Source of the DNA: Streptomyces sp. BHT-5-2
GTDB lineage: Bacteria; Actinomycetota; Actinomycetes; Streptomycetales; Streptomycetaceae
Length of the DNA: 64,000 bases
Assembly: GCF_019774615.1 (NCBI RefSeq)
Contig: NZ_CP081497.1
Coordinates: forward strand, 1,364,001 to 1,428,000
Direction: 5' to 3'
The notes under the pieces are model-generated. The model was not told the origin of the DNA, did no database searches, and saw only the letters and a program-made list of their open reading frames with translations. The translations under genes were made by a program, and so were the position numbers. The stretch's first letter is position 1. Every line of letters begins with the position of its first letter. Of this stretch, positions 55,938-64,000 are shown piece after piece.

Positions 55938-56669
55938 ATGTCGCACCACAGCACGCTCCGCCGGGGCCGCACCGCCGCCGTCGCCGGCCTGATCGTCACG
56001 GCCGCGCTCGGCCTCACCGCCTGCAACGGCACGGGCGGGTCCGGCGCCGCCCCGGCCGCCTCCGCCTCCGCCGCGGACCCCGGCTCCCGGGCCGGCAGCA
56101 CCGACCCGCAGGGCTCCGGCACCACCGGCGGCACCACCGGCGGGTCCGGCGGCGCGACCAGCGCCTCCTCGCACACCGGCGGCGGCACGGGCGCCGGCGG
56201 TGTGCACGGCGGTCACCAGGGCCAGTCCGGCAACCGGCTCGGCCGCTGCACCACCGACGGGCTGCGCGCCGGCTGGGGCTCGGAGGGCGGCGGCGTGCCG
56301 GACATGAAGAGCGACCAGCAGCAGACCGCCGCCGTGTGGCTGAAGAACATCAGCGGCACCCCCTGCACCATCTCCGGCTTCCCGGGCGTCCAGATCAAGG
56401 GCACCGACGGCACCGCCTGGGACCTCGGCCGCTCGGCCGGGAAGCCGGAGCCGAAGGTGCTGAAGCCGAACGCGCACACCACGTTCACCATCGCCCTGCT
56501 GCCCACCACCCGCGCGGGCGACAAGAAGGTCGAGCCCGGACAGGTGCTGATCACCCCGCCGAACGAGAAGAAGAACTTCCAGCTCCAGTGGCCCTTCGGC
56601 GGCGCCATCCTGGACCAGTCCGGCGCCACCCATCCGGGCACCTTCGTGAACCCCGTCAATGTGCCGTAA
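55938..56669 (+). CDS. DUF4232 secreted lipoprotein
   Basis: A 243-residue protein: signal peptide with lipobox LTAC (about residue 32), a long Gly/Ser/Thr-rich linker to about residue 95, then a DUF4232 beta-sandwich (RCTTDGLRAGW, VWLKNISGTPCTISGFPGVQ) with two Cys that could pair. Function unknown; Streptomyces carry many. A perfect palindrome GTCCGGGCCCGGAC (55830-55843) lies about 95 bases upstream and might be an operator. Confidence 0.82.
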   Translation: MSHHSTLRRGRTAAVAGLIVTAALGLTACNGTGGSGAAPAASASAADPGSRAGSTDPQGSGTTGGTTGGSGGATSASSHTGGGTGAGGVHGGHQGQSGNRLGRCTTDGLRAGWGSEGGGVPDMKSDQQQTAAVWLKNISGTPCTISGFPGVQIKGTDGTAWDLGRSAGKPEPKVLKPNAHTTFTIALLPTTRAGDKKVEPGQVLITPPNEKKNFQLQWPFGGAILDQSGATHPGTFVNPVNVP

Positions 56670-56827
56670 GTGTCCATGCGGGGCGGAGGAGTGACGGCCT
56701 GTCAGGTATCACTCGGCCTGGGGTGGGGCGAGCCCGTCCGGCGGTCCGAGGCGTCGGGCGGGGTGCCGGTCAGGACGACGGGCGGGGCGCGGGCCCGGTT
56801 GCCGGGTCGCCGCCGACCTCGCCGGTG

Positions 56828-57574
56828 TCAGCCGGTGCCGGCCCCGACGCCGCCGGTGTCAGCCGGTGCCGGCCTCGGACCCGTATCCCGGCCGCCGGCC
56901 CACCTGTCCCACCGGTCGCACACCATGCACCACAGCGGCAGCAGCACCCCCGCCAGACACCAGCCGCCGAGCACGTCCAGCGGCCAGTGGTAGCCCTGCC
57001 GCACCAGTCCGAGTCCGACGCCCGCGTTGAGCAGCCCGGTCCCCGCCACGACCAGCCGTGCGACGCGGATCCCGGCGAGGCGCCGCCGCCCCGCGTGCGC
57101 CCGGAGCAGCAGCAGCGCCACCAGCCCGTACGCCACGGCCGCCGTCGCCCCGTGCCCCGACGGATAGAACCCCTCGTGGACACCGGCCATCCGGGGCGGC
57201 CCCGGCCGGTCCAGCCACACCTTGAACGGGACGACGAGGGCCGGCACGGCGGCCAGCGCGCCCACGGCGGCGACCGGCGCCGACCACACCCGCCCCGGCC
57301 CGCGGCGGGTCCGCCACACCGTCCACCCGGCCGCCGCCAGCAGCACCGGCAGCGCCACCGTCGCCTCGCCCAGGTCGGCGAAGAACTGGGCGAGCGGCCC
57401 GGGTACGGCACTGCCCGCCACCCCGCGGCCCAGCCGCTCGTCGAGCCCGCGCACCGCACCATCGGCCGCCACCTGCCAGGTGACCAGCCCGAAGAGCAGC
57501 GCACTGCACAGCGCGACCAGGCCGTACCGCCGAACCGCCCGCGCCCCGCAGAAACGCCGGGAACCCCACCCCAT
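56828..57574 (-). CDS. PAP2-family membrane phosphatase
   Basis: A 248-residue protein with about six membrane helices and the three phosphatase motifs: KVWLDRPGPPR, YPSGH (catalytic His region) and GYHWPLDVLGG. It dephosphorylates a lipid phosphate or undecaprenyl-type pyrophosphate outside the membrane. ATG 57574 has GAAGGGG upstream; GTG 57595 is possible. The C-terminal tail is disordered, and the end of the gene carries a 23-bp direct repeat (56821-56843 and 56852-56874) which is not in register with the codons. Confidence 0.82.
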   Translation of the reverse strand: MGWGSRRFCGARAVRRYGLVALCSALLFGLVTWQVAADGAVRGLDERLGRGVAGSAVPGPLAQFFADLGEATVALPVLLAAAGWTVWRTRRGPGRVWSAPVAAVGALAAVPALVVPFKVWLDRPGPPRMAGVHEGFYPSGHGATAAVAYGLVALLLLRAHAGRRRLAGIRVARLVVAGTGLLNAGVGLGLVRQGYHWPLDVLGGWCLAGVLLPLWCMVCDRWDRWAGGRDTGPRPAPADTGGVGAGTG

Positions 57575-57712
57575 CAACCGCACCCCTTCAGCCACGCCTC
57601 GTCAGGGCCGCGCATCGGCCCCGCCCCGCACAACACCTCGTCGAGCACTTCATGAACCACTCCGTGAACCCATTCCACAGAGCACCTCATGAAGCGCCCA
57701 TGACGCAAAAAT

Positions 57713-57754
57713 GCGGTCGCTCCGGAACAGGGGGGGTGGCTCCGGAGCGACCGC
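57713..57754 (-). terminator. 14-bp hairpin with T-run, minus-strand terminator
   Basis: GCGGTCGCTCCGGA (57713-57726) pairs exactly with 57741-57754. On the minus strand the stem is followed by ATTTTTGCG, a rare T-run for such GC-rich DNA. It lies between gabT and the PAP2 gene and should stop gabT read-through. Confidence 0.75.
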
Positions 57755-57898
57755 GAGGACCGGTGTGCCGCGCGCCCCGGGGGGTCTGGGGCGGGCGGAC
57801 ATCCGATCGGTGAGGATTCCCGGAGCCCCCGTGCCAGGGGTCCCGGTGGTGTGCGCGAGGGCACAGCCGGGTCGAAGCCGGGAAGCGCCGACCGGGCG

Positions 57899-57922
57899 CC
57901 GCCCGCAGTCCCCTGCGGGCGG
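57899..57922. terminator. 9-bp hairpin between gabT and the PAP2 gene
   Basis: CCGCCCGCA (57899-57907) pairs with TGCGGGCGG (57914-57922) across a 6-base loop. It is one of three stem-loops in the 517-base gap that otherwise shows no gene. Confidence 0.45.
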
Positions 57923-58032
57923 GGTGTTTCTCTCATCTGCAGAAACCGTACGGCACCGGAAGCGCGGCCCGTAAGCCGCATCACGCGCCCGCCATTGCCC
58001 CCGCACATCTTCTTCACGGGGTGGGAACGGGG

Positions 58033-58072
58033 CGCGGCCCGGGACACGGCCTGCGCCGCACCCCGGGCCGCG
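58033..58072. terminator. 11-bp hairpin just after gabT
   Basis: CGCGGCCCGGG (58033-58043) pairs exactly with 58062-58072, 20 bases past the gabT stop. Probable primary terminator of gabT. Confidence 0.65.
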
Positions 58073-58091
58073 TCCGGAAGGCCGCTCCCGC

Positions 58092-59441
58092 TCAGAGCGT
58101 GCCGAACGCCGACTCCAGGATGTCCAGACCCTCGTTCAGCAGGTCCTCGCCGATGACCAGCGGCGGCAGGAAGCGCAGCACGTTGCCGAACGTACCGGTC
58201 GTCAGCACCAGCAGGCCCTCCTGGTGGCACGCCTTGGCGAGCGCCGCGGTGGCCTCCGGGTTCGGGTCCTTGGAACCGGACTTGACCAGCTCGATCGCGA
58301 TCATCGCGCCGCGGCCGCGGACCTCGCCGACGATGTCGTACTTCTCCGCGATGGCGTTCAGGCGGGCCTTCATGACCTCGCCGATCCGCCGGGCCTTGGC
58401 GTTCAGGTCCAGCTCGCGCATGGTCTCGATCGAGCCGAGCGCGGCGGCGCAGGCCACCGGGTTGCCGCCGTAGGTGCCGCCCAGGCCGCCCGCGTGCGCG
58501 GCGTCCATGATCTCGGCGCGGCCGGTGACGGCGGCCAGCGGCAGGCCGCCCGCGATGCCCTTGGCGGTGGTGATGAGGTCCGGGACGACACCCTCGTCCT
58601 CGCACGCGAACCACTGGCCGGTGCGGCAGAAGCCGGACTGGATCTCGTCCGCGACGAAGACGATCCCGTTCTCCTTCGCGAAGTTCGCGACGGCCGGGAG
58701 GAAGCCCCTGGCCGGCTCGATGAAGCCGCCCTCGCCGAGCAACGGCTCGATGATGATCGCCGCGACGTTCTCCGCGCCGATCTGCTTGGTGATCTGCGTG
58801 ATCACCTGGTCGGCGGCCTCCTGCGCGCAGTTCTCCGGGCCGGTCAGCCAGCGGTAGGGGTAGGCCAGCGGCACGCGGTAGACCTCGGGCGCGAACGGGC
58901 CGAAGCCGTGCTTGTACGGCATGTTCTTCGCGGTCAGCGCCATCGTGAGGTTCGTCCGGCCGTGGTAGCCGTGGTCGAACACGACGACCGCCTGGCGCTT
59001 GGTGTACGCGCGGGCGATCTTGACGGCGTTCTCGACCGCCTCCGCGCCGGAGTTGAACAGCGCCGACTTCTTCGCGTGGTCGCCCGGCGTCAGCTCGGCC
59101 AGCTGCTCACAGACCTCGACGTACGGCTCGTACGGCGTCACCATCGCACAGGTGTGGGTGAAGTCCGCGAGCTGCGCGGCGGCCCGGCGGACCACGGCCT
59201 CCGCGCTGTTGCCGACCGAGGTCACCGCGATACCGGAGCCGAAGTCGATCAGGGAGTTGCCGTCCACGTCCTCCAGCACACCGCCGCCCGCGCGCTTGAC
59301 GAAGACGGGCAGCACCGCGCCGACACCGGCGGCCACGGTCTCCTGCTTGCGGGCCCACAGCTCCTGGGACTTGGGGCCGGGGATCGCGGTGACGACGCGA
59401 CGCTCCTGGGGGAGGGCGGGCCCTCCGGACAGTTCGGTCAT
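58092..59441 (-). CDS. gabT: 4-aminobutyrate--2-oxoglutarate transaminase
   Basis: A 449-residue class III PLP aminotransferase. VFVADEIQSGFCRTG holds the PLP-ring Asp, ITTAKGIAGGLPLAAV the Schiff-base Lys, NSGAEAVENAVKIAR and GYHGRT the cofactor site. It converts GABA and 2-oxoglutarate to succinic semialdehyde and glutamate, the step after the aminobutyraldehyde dehydrogenases. ATG 59441 follows AGGAGA. It is divergent from the membrane ATPase gene, with a 250-base shared upstream region. Confidence 0.93.
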   Translation of the reverse strand: MTELSGGPALPQERRVVTAIPGPKSQELWARKQETVAAGVGAVLPVFVKRAGGGVLEDVDGNSLIDFGSGIAVTSVGNSAEAVVRRAAAQLADFTHTCAMVTPYEPYVEVCEQLAELTPGDHAKKSALFNSGAEAVENAVKIARAYTKRQAVVVFDHGYHGRTNLTMALTAKNMPYKHGFGPFAPEVYRVPLAYPYRWLTGPENCAQEAADQVITQITKQIGAENVAAIIIEPLLGEGGFIEPARGFLPAVANFAKENGIVFVADEIQSGFCRTGQWFACEDEGVVPDLITTAKGIAGGLPLAAVTGRAEIMDAAHAGGLGGTYGGNPVACAAALGSIETMRELDLNAKARRIGEVMKARLNAIAEKYDIVGEVRGRGAMIAIELVKSGSKDPNPEATAALAKACHQEGLLVLTTGTFGNVLRFLPPLVIGEDLLNEGLDILESAFGTL

Positions 59442-59694
59442 GGCAGTCTCCTGGGGTGGAACACGGACGTACAGAGGTCTTGTTCTCGCAGGTTAGGGGC
59501 GGTGGGGCAGGTGTGGCATGTTCCGTTCGGGAGAAGTGCGCGTGTTGCGTTGTCCGCACCGGACATAGCGACGCGGCGCGGCCAGTAAATTGAGCGGCGG
59601 CACGCCCGGCGACGGCGTGCCCGCGCGGGCATGACAACGGCAGGCCGGCAACCGACGCGGCAGGCCATGTCTCAAGGGGGACAAGGGGCACCGG

Positions 59695-61884
59695 ATGGAC
59701 ACCGAGGGCACGCAGGACGCACAGCACACCGCTCCGCAGCCGTCCGGCGGAGCACATCGAGGCGAAGCCGCCGTGCCGCGTCCCGCGGCTCCGCGTACGC
59801 CGTCGCCTCCGGCTGTGCCGCCGGGGGCGCCGGCCATGCCATCCACCCCGCCCGGCGTTGCCGGACCCGGCGGGGGGCAGCCGTCGCTGCTGAGTTGGCT
59901 GCGCATGCCGCGACCGGCCGCGGCGCCCGGGGTCTGGACGTACGGGCACCGGCCGCGAGCGGCGGAGGAACCCGACCGGGTCCCGGCCAGGCAACTGATC
60001 ACCGGGGCGATCATTTCCTTCCTGTGCGGGTGGCTGTTGTGGTCGCTCCTGTGGAACGGCTATCTCGGCCCCTACTGGTACTGGCCTCTCCAACTCCTGC
60101 GGCCGGACTCCTGGGCAGCGGCGCAGACGTCCGGAGACCACACGGCCTACCTGGTGCTCAGCAACGCCTACTACGGGCTGTGGATCCTCGGGATCGCGTT
60201 CGTCTTCGGCCGTCTGGGCCGCTGGCCGGAGTTGTTCCGCCGGTTCGTCCTGCCCCTCCTGCGCCGCCTTGGCGCCCATGCCCCCGCCGCCAAGCCGCAA
60301 CCGGCCAGCGACCCCGCGCAGTGGCCCGAACTCCGGGCCCACGGTGCGCCGGACGCCGCCGACAGGCTCGCCGCCGAGGCCCGTGCCGGTGTCATGAACG
60401 ACGTGGACGTGGCGCGCATTTCACGGGCCTGGCGTTCGGTGCGCTCCGGGCGCAACTCCCTGGCCTCCTTCACCGACACCGTGCTGCGGCACGGCGCCGC
60501 GGCCTGCGCCCACCCCTCCGGGCAGCGCGACCTGGCCAGGCGCACCGCCCGGCACGACCTGCTCGCCCACCAGGTGCGGATCGGCACCGCCGCCGAGCAT
60601 CCGCGCAACCCGTACCAGCACCGGGGCACCGGCAGCGCCCTGGAGCCCCGGGTGCTGGGCACCTCGCTGCTGGCGGTCGGGCCCGCCGGGAGCGGCAAGA
60701 CCACCCGGCTCGTCCGCCCGGTGGTGGAGGCGATGTGCCTGCAGGCACTGGCCGGTCAGTGCGCGGTGGTCGCCGTCGGCCCGGCCGGTTCCGCGCCCGG
60801 CCCCGACGACGCGTTCGACGTGGTGGTGCGGATCGGCCGCCCCGATCCGGACTGCGATCTGGACCTCTACGGGGGCACCACCGACCCCGACGAGGCGGCC
60901 GGCATCCTGGCCGAGGCGCTCGTCGGCGACCTCGCCGAGCAGCTCCCCGGCGGTGACAGCCGGCGCGCCGCGACCGCGCTGGCCCAGGTGCTCGGCCCGT
61001 TCCGCGCCGCGCACGACCGCTTCCCGACCGTGCCCGAGCTGCGCGAGCTGCTGGACGGCGCGCCGCAGGCGGTGACCGCGCTGCGGACGGCCCTGGAAGC
61101 GGCCGGCGACCACACCCTGCTGCGCGAACTCGACGCCCGCGCCCGGCAGTCCGAGCGTCCCGGCGACGTCGCCCTCCTCCTCGCGGACCGGATCGCGCTC
61201 CTCGACCGCCCGGCCTTCGCGGACTTCTTCGACCCCACCGGAGCCACCCGGCAGGTCTCGCTGCGCGCCCTGGACCACCCCCTCCGGGTCCGTGTCGAGC
61301 TGCCCGAACGCGGCCATGCCGAGGCGTCCCGGATCCTGGCCCGGCTGGTCCTGGCGCAGTTCACCGAGTGCGCGGTGGCCCGTGCGGACCGCTCGCTGTT
61401 CGCCTGCCTGGTCCTCGACGAGGCCGCGCACACCATCACGGCGGAGGCGCTGCGCGGTCTCCAGCGCCTCCGCTCGGCCAACGCCGGGGCCGTGCTGACC
61501 CTGCGCTCGCTGGACGACGTCCCCGAGGCGCTGCGCAGCGCGCTGCTCGGCTCGGTCGGCTGCCGGATGGCGTTCGCGGGCGTCACGCCCTGGGACGGGG
61601 CACCGTTCGCCGAGGTGTGGGGCAAGGAATGGGTGGAGACCCGTGATGTGACGGACCGTCAAATCATTGCGCACGGTGCCGGGATGAAGGCGTTCCACAT
61701 CGTCCGCCAACTGGTCACGGGCAAGGCGGCCACCTCCAAGGCCATCACCGTCCGCACCGTCGAGCGCGAACGCTGGTCCGCCTCCGACCTCGCGAACGCG
61801 CTCCCGGCCGGCCATGCGGTGCTGTCGGTGACCACGGTCGAGGGCGAGCACGCCCCGCCCGTCCTCGTCGACCTCCGCGGCTGA
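59695..61884 (+). CDS. Membrane-anchored VirD4/TraD-like ATPase
   Basis: A 729-residue protein. A proline-rich N-terminus (to about 85) is followed by two membrane helices (about 100-120 and 150-175) and a cytoplasmic P-loop domain with Walker A VGPAGSGKTTRL (about residue 325) and Walker B FACLVLDEAAHTI (about 570). The layout is that of type IV coupling-protein-like pumps, though no relaxase or conjugation gene is near. A homologue sits at the same place in S. coelicolor as an ATP/GTP-binding protein of unknown role. ATG 59695 follows AAGGGG. Confidence 0.8.
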   Translation: MDTEGTQDAQHTAPQPSGGAHRGEAAVPRPAAPRTPSPPAVPPGAPAMPSTPPGVAGPGGGQPSLLSWLRMPRPAAAPGVWTYGHRPRAAEEPDRVPARQLITGAIISFLCGWLLWSLLWNGYLGPYWYWPLQLLRPDSWAAAQTSGDHTAYLVLSNAYYGLWILGIAFVFGRLGRWPELFRRFVLPLLRRLGAHAPAAKPQPASDPAQWPELRAHGAPDAADRLAAEARAGVMNDVDVARISRAWRSVRSGRNSLASFTDTVLRHGAAACAHPSGQRDLARRTARHDLLAHQVRIGTAAEHPRNPYQHRGTGSALEPRVLGTSLLAVGPAGSGKTTRLVRPVVEAMCLQALAGQCAVVAVGPAGSAPGPDDAFDVVVRIGRPDPDCDLDLYGGTTDPDEAAGILAEALVGDLAEQLPGGDSRRAATALAQVLGPFRAAHDRFPTVPELRELLDGAPQAVTALRTALEAAGDHTLLRELDARARQSERPGDVALLLADRIALLDRPAFADFFDPTGATRQVSLRALDHPLRVRVELPERGHAEASRILARLVLAQFTECAVARADRSLFACLVLDEAAHTITAEALRGLQRLRSANAGAVLTLRSLDDVPEALRSALLGSVGCRMAFAGVTPWDGAPFAEVWGKEWVETRDVTDRQIIAHGAGMKAFHIVRQLVTGKAATSKAITVRTVERERWSASDLANALPAGHAVLSVTTVEGEHAPPVLVDLRG

Positions 61885-62128
61885 GCGTCCGGGGCGCAGG
61901 CGTTCGTGTTCGCCCCGGCGCCGGGTGTCCCCGGATGGCCGGGGTCGGGGAGTGTTCTCCAAACCCTCCGCTGAGGCAGAATCGACAGCAGCCGTTCATA
62001 CAGGGCGGCGTACACGTCAGCCGTTCATGCGGGCGGCGCGGACGATCGGCGGGAGCCGGCAGGAGGCCGGCAGCGGTACTCGGCGGCCGGTCGCGGTCGT
62101 GCCGTCCGCCGGAGCCACCGAAGGTCTC

Positions 62129-63817
62129 ATGCCGCACACCCTCGCCTCCCTGGTCAACCACACCGCGCTCAAGCTGACCGTGCTCGCGGGCGAGGACCGG
62201 CTGGACGCCCCGGTGCGCTGGGCGCACGCCAGCGAGCTGATCGACCCGGTGCCGTACATGGAGGGCGGCGAGCTGCTGCTGATCACCGCGCTCAAGCTGG
62301 ACGCGGCGGATCCGGAGACCGCCGACCGCTATGTGCGGCGGGTCGCCGAGGCCGGTGTGGTCGGGCTGGGGTTCGCGATCGGGGTGAACTACGAAGGCGT
62401 GCCGGAGGCGCTGGTCGAGGCGGCCCGCCGGCACCACCTGCCACTGCTGGGCGTGCCCCGCCGCACGCCGTTCATCGCGATCAGCAAGGCGGTGTCGGCG
62501 GCCGTGGCGGCCGACCAGTACCGCGCGGTCACCGCCGGCTTCGAGGCGCAGCGGGAGCTGACCCGCGCGGCGCTCGGCACCGAGGGCCCGGCCGAGCTGC
62601 TGGCCCGGCTCGCGGCGCACCTGGGCGGCTGGGCGGCGCTCTACGACGCGTCGGGAGCAGTGGTGGCGGCCGCCCCCGACTGGGCCGCGCGGCGTGCCTC
62701 CCGGCTCGCCGAGGACGTGGCGCGGCTGCGCGAACGGCCCGCGCCCGCCAGCTCCGTCGTCAGCGACACCGACGGCGACGACCGGGTGGAACTCCAGTCG
62801 CTGGGCACCGGCCGCCGGGCCCGCGGCGTGCTCGCCGTCGGGACCGACGCGCCGCTGGGCACCGCCGCGCGCTACGCGGTGCACTCGGCGGTCGCGCTGC
62901 TGACCCTGACCACCGAGCGGTCCCGGGCGCTCCAGGACGCCGAGCAGCGGCTGGGCGCCGCGGTCCTGAAGATGCTGCTGGCCGGCGAGCCGGACCACGC
63001 CCGGGCGGTGGCCGGGCGGCTCTACGGAGGGCTGCTGGACGCCCCGTTCCGGATGGTGGTGGCCGAGCCGGTGCCCGCCGACGAGCAGCCGTCCTCCGCC
63101 AAGCTCCCGACCCCGTTCGGCAAGGGGGGACCGCCCTCGCCTCCGGCCGCCGGCGCCGCGTCCGCCCTGGAGGCGCTGGCCGACGCCATGGAGTCCGCCG
63201 CCGCCCGCACCGGCGAGGCGGTGCTGGCCGTACCGGACGGCGGCCGTCTGGTCGTGCTGGTCGCGGACGGCGGCGCGGCCGCGGACGCCTGTACCGCGTT
63301 CGCCGCCGCGACCGACGCCCGCCTGGGCGAGCAGTCGCGCCCGCGCGGCCGCAACTCCCGGAACGGCGCCCGCCGGGAGGGCGAGGGCCTGGCCGTCGGC
63401 CTCTCCGCACCCACCGGCACGATGGCCGCCGCCAACGCCTACCGCCAGGCCGAGCAGGCGCTCTCGGTCGCCCGCCGGCGCGGCCGCACCCTGGTGGAAC
63501 ACGAGGACGTGGCGGCCGGCTCGGTCCTGCCGCTGCTCGCCGACGACGCGGTCCGGGCCTTCGCCGACGGGCTGTTGCGGGCGCTGCGCGAACACGACGC
63601 GACCGGCCGCGGCGACCTGGTGGCGTCGCTGCGCGCCTGGCTCGCCCGGCACGGCCAGTGGGACGCGGCCGCCGCCGACCTGGGCGTCCACCGCCACACC
63701 CTGCGCTACCGCATGCGCCGCGTCGAGGAGATCCTGGGCCGCTCGCTGGACGACCCGGACGTCCGGATGGAGCTGTGGCTGGCGCTGAAGGCGACGTCGG
63801 GGGGCGCGGGGGAGTAG
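62129..63817 (+). CDS. PucR-family transcriptional regulator
   Basis: A 562-residue regulator. The N-terminal PucR domain (about 10-125, VRWAHASELIDPVPYMEGGE and LLLITALKL) is followed by a GAF-like middle region, a GGDEF-like/CdaR segment with a Pro/Ala-rich insertion near 330-350, and a C-terminal PucR HTH (about 500-560, LARHGQWDAAAADLGVHRHT and LRYRMRRVEEILG). The family controls purine, GABA or amine catabolism. Its place beside gabT and the polyamine genes suggests control of nitrogen-source genes. ATG 62129 was chosen as the first residue of the PucR domain. Confidence 0.87.
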   Translation: MPHTLASLVNHTALKLTVLAGEDRLDAPVRWAHASELIDPVPYMEGGELLLITALKLDAADPETADRYVRRVAEAGVVGLGFAIGVNYEGVPEALVEAARRHHLPLLGVPRRTPFIAISKAVSAAVAADQYRAVTAGFEAQRELTRAALGTEGPAELLARLAAHLGGWAALYDASGAVVAAAPDWAARRASRLAEDVARLRERPAPASSVVSDTDGDDRVELQSLGTGRRARGVLAVGTDAPLGTAARYAVHSAVALLTLTTERSRALQDAEQRLGAAVLKMLLAGEPDHARAVAGRLYGGLLDAPFRMVVAEPVPADEQPSSAKLPTPFGKGGPPSPPAAGAASALEALADAMESAAARTGEAVLAVPDGGRLVVLVADGGAAADACTAFAAATDARLGEQSRPRGRNSRNGARREGEGLAVGLSAPTGTMAAANAYRQAEQALSVARRRGRTLVEHEDVAAGSVLPLLADDAVRAFADGLLRALREHDATGRGDLVASLRAWLARHGQWDAAAADLGVHRHTLRYRMRRVEEILGRSLDDPDVRMELWLALKATSGGAGE

Positions 63818-64000
63818 TGGCCAGCGGGACGCGGCAGGGCCCACCCCGCCCCGGACTCCACCACGGAGAGACGCCCCCGCGGATTACGCCGCTTCGGACA
63901 AGCGCCACGAGGCCGCCGCACCCCTACGGTGGGCTGCAGAGTCATACGCCAAGCCGCTCCCAGAGCTGCGCGCGCACCACCCACCACCACTGAAGGGCCG
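63818..64000. other. Right-edge region without recognisable gene
   Basis: The last 183 bases after the PucR stop show no open frame with protein-like content that I can support, no hairpin and no clear promoter. Confidence 0.5.

Noticed and set aside
61745..63844. Minus-strand ORF of 699 codons opposite the PucR gene
   Set aside because: Shadow frame rich in Gly, Arg and Val; the plus strand carries clear PucR domains.

Overview
The window is high-GC actinobacterial DNA with strong third-position G/C bias and is almost certainly from a Streptomyces or a close relative. It shows GTG and TTG starts, a SARP regulator, an FemX-type enzyme, type VII secretion proteins and a polyamine locus. I recognise the gene order of that locus as the S. 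coelicolor SCO5655-SCO5678 neighbourhood. That synteny is recalled from memory; I could not align it.

Left part (1-25 kb) is an accessory mosaic. A GNAT gene is cut by the left edge. A decayed IS481/ExeA-type element follows (676-2568). Intact cargo genes come next: femX, HxlR and carboxymuconolactone decarboxylase-like genes, DUF1330, GNAT, a GlxA/AraC regulator divergent from an MFS transporter, and a TrmB/LuxR regulator with a type III PLP decarboxylase. They are separated by shards of IS5-like transposases. From 13.3 to 16.8 kb a minus-strand type VII secretion operon ends in a MafI-type immunity gene, but I can see no toxin domain. A processive GT2 gene at 17.6 kb is coupled to a 61-residue ORF. 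From 19.16 to 25.11 kb two inverted 887-bp IS5-family copies enclose gene remnants, an ISL3 element nested in an older ISL3 remnant, and a methyltransferase. This resembles a composite transposon.

Middle part (25.3-42.0 kb). A DUF6083 gene precedes a UvrD-like helicase that is broken by one stop codon just before its Walker A motif. Then comes a biosynthetic cluster: a SARP regulator divergent from a single-module PKS (KS-AT-degenerate DH-ACP), and a long minus-strand, mostly overlapping gene set. That set is a PLP decarboxylase, an ACP, two acyl-CoA dehydrogenase-fold proteins (the second frameshifted), a BtrH-like protein, a free-standing adenylation enzyme and a ProA-like reductase, followed by a second ACP and a flavin reductase. 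Together they suggest loading of an amino acid on a carrier protein, decarboxylation and oxidation on the carrier, transfer, and one polyketide extension. I cannot name the product. The cluster ends abruptly: its most upstream gene survives only as 45 codons, joined to the first 19 codons of a class III aminotransferase.

Right part (42.0-64.0 kb) is conserved chromosomal core: an Lrp regulator, two aldehyde dehydrogenases, two PotD-like lipoproteins, PotA/B/C permease genes, a PuuB-like oxidase and GabT. Together these take up polyamines and convert putrescine through 4-aminobutyraldehyde and GABA to succinic semialdehyde. Other genes here are an adenosine deaminase-superfamily enzyme, NADAR, HXXEE, a DUF4232 lipoprotein, PAP2, a membrane ATPase and a PucR regulator. 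The putrescine aminotransferase that should open this locus is the gene truncated at 42034. No tRNA, rRNA or CRISPR array was seen.
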